Of a stretch of DNA of 64,000 nucleotides, positions 63,799 through 64,000 are shown in pieces. The stretch lies in assembly GCF_044784365.2 (NCBI RefSeq), contig NZ_CP173065.2. One strand, 5' to 3'. A model generated the notes under the pieces. It saw only the letters and a program-made list of their open reading frames with translations, made no database searches and had not been told where the DNA came from. The translations under genes were made by a program, and so were the position numbers. The stretch's first letter is position 1, and each line of letters opens with the position of its first letter. This DNA is from Cetobacterium_A somerae (GTDB lineage: Bacteria; Fusobacteriota; Fusobacteriia; Fusobacteriales; Fusobacteriaceae).

Positions 63799-64000
63799 AT
63801 GAACTCTTTTAAATTGAAAGATGGAATCTATTGGATTGGAGCATTAAATCCAGATCTGAAAGTGTTTGATGTGATTATGGAGACTCAATTTGGGACGACG
63901 TATAACTCTTATTTAGTTAAGGGTGATAAAAAAATAGCAGTTTTCGAAACTGTAAAAGAAAATAAATTCCAAGAGTTTTTAGAAAGATTAAAAACATGTT
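63799..64000 (+). CDS. FprA-like A-type flavoprotein (flavodiiron protein), 3' end outside window
   Basis: The first 67 residues are visible and open to the right edge. KLKDGIYWIGALNPDLKVFD and TTYNSYLVKGDKKIAVFET match the start of the metallo-beta-lactamase-like diiron domain of FprA-type flavoproteins, which reduce O2 or NO to protect anaerobes. The H-x-E-x-D iron site and the flavodoxin domain would lie beyond the window. GAGGTGGG precedes the ATG; 16 bases after tsaB. Confidence 0.8.
   Translation, partial: MNSFKLKDGIYWIGALNPDLKVFDVIMETQFGTTYNSYLVKGDKKIAVFETVKENKFQEFLERLKTC

Overview
The window reads as a low-GC, diderm chromosome from the Fusobacteriota, most likely Fusobacteriaceae (Fusobacterium, Cetobacterium, Ilyobacter or Propionigenium type). 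This is inferred from AT-rich sequence with AGA-dominated arginine codons, a fusobacterial-looking 16S rRNA, a FomA-like porin, the heptose gene rfaE2 (implying LPS), and Clostridium-like features such as a 2[4Fe-4S] ferredoxin. Almost everything is housekeeping. No prophage, insertion sequence or CRISPR array was seen.

Layout. 1-7000: the 3' part of an unknown gene, an Ogg-type glycosylase, then miaB-rho-LysM/M23 peptidase and ispG. 7047-8248: a three-gene module of ECF sigma factor, small single-TM protein and exported helical protein, resembling CnrH/CnrY/CnrX-type signalling. 8360-13264: a co-directional run prfA-prmC-queA-rsmD-xseB-ispA. 13276-20030: the phosphate regulon, with pstCAB-phoU leftward and pstS plus a PhoB/PhoR-like pair rightward from a mirror-symmetric Pho-box region. 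20097-21201: a DUF6941-like gene and three tRNAs. 21237-26480: trpS, an M32 carboxypeptidase, a ROK kinase, an acetate-transporter-like protein, and rplM-rpsI with a structured leader. 26855-34582: a FomA-like porin and a complete rRNA operon (16S, tRNA-Ile, 23S, 5S) flanked by two small exported proteins and a MarR regulator. 34718-42730: ferredoxin, a helicase-nuclease, DAHP synthase, pgeF, then rpsB-tsf and pyrH-frr. 42717-50975: coaX-modA-modB leftward, then tmcAL (frame-shifted), cca, a GPH transporter, ComEC-like, M50 protease and YigZ. 51006-55880: a YwaF-like membrane protein, RNase H, rpmE, upp and a MarR-controlled efflux operon. 56026-59578: a three-gene surface-polysaccharide cluster. 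59592-64000: an HdeD-like protein, an aminotransferase, ruvC, rfaE2, tsaE-tsaB and the start of a flavodiiron protein.

Most transcription units have a clear sigma-A promoter (TTGACA-17-TATAAT, or an extended -10 reading TATGRTATAAT) and end in a strong intrinsic terminator. Several terminators sit between convergent genes, and some lie inside the last codons of a gene. The observations most worth following up are the ECF sigma/anti-sigma/sensor-like module, the mirror-symmetric double Pho box, the tmcAL frameshift on a U_UUU_UUG slippery heptamer, the PrmC with a duplicated N-terminal domain, and the 36-bp perfect palindrome in front of the efflux operon. Start codons were re-chosen for about a dozen genes from Shine-Dalgarno position and family N-termini.
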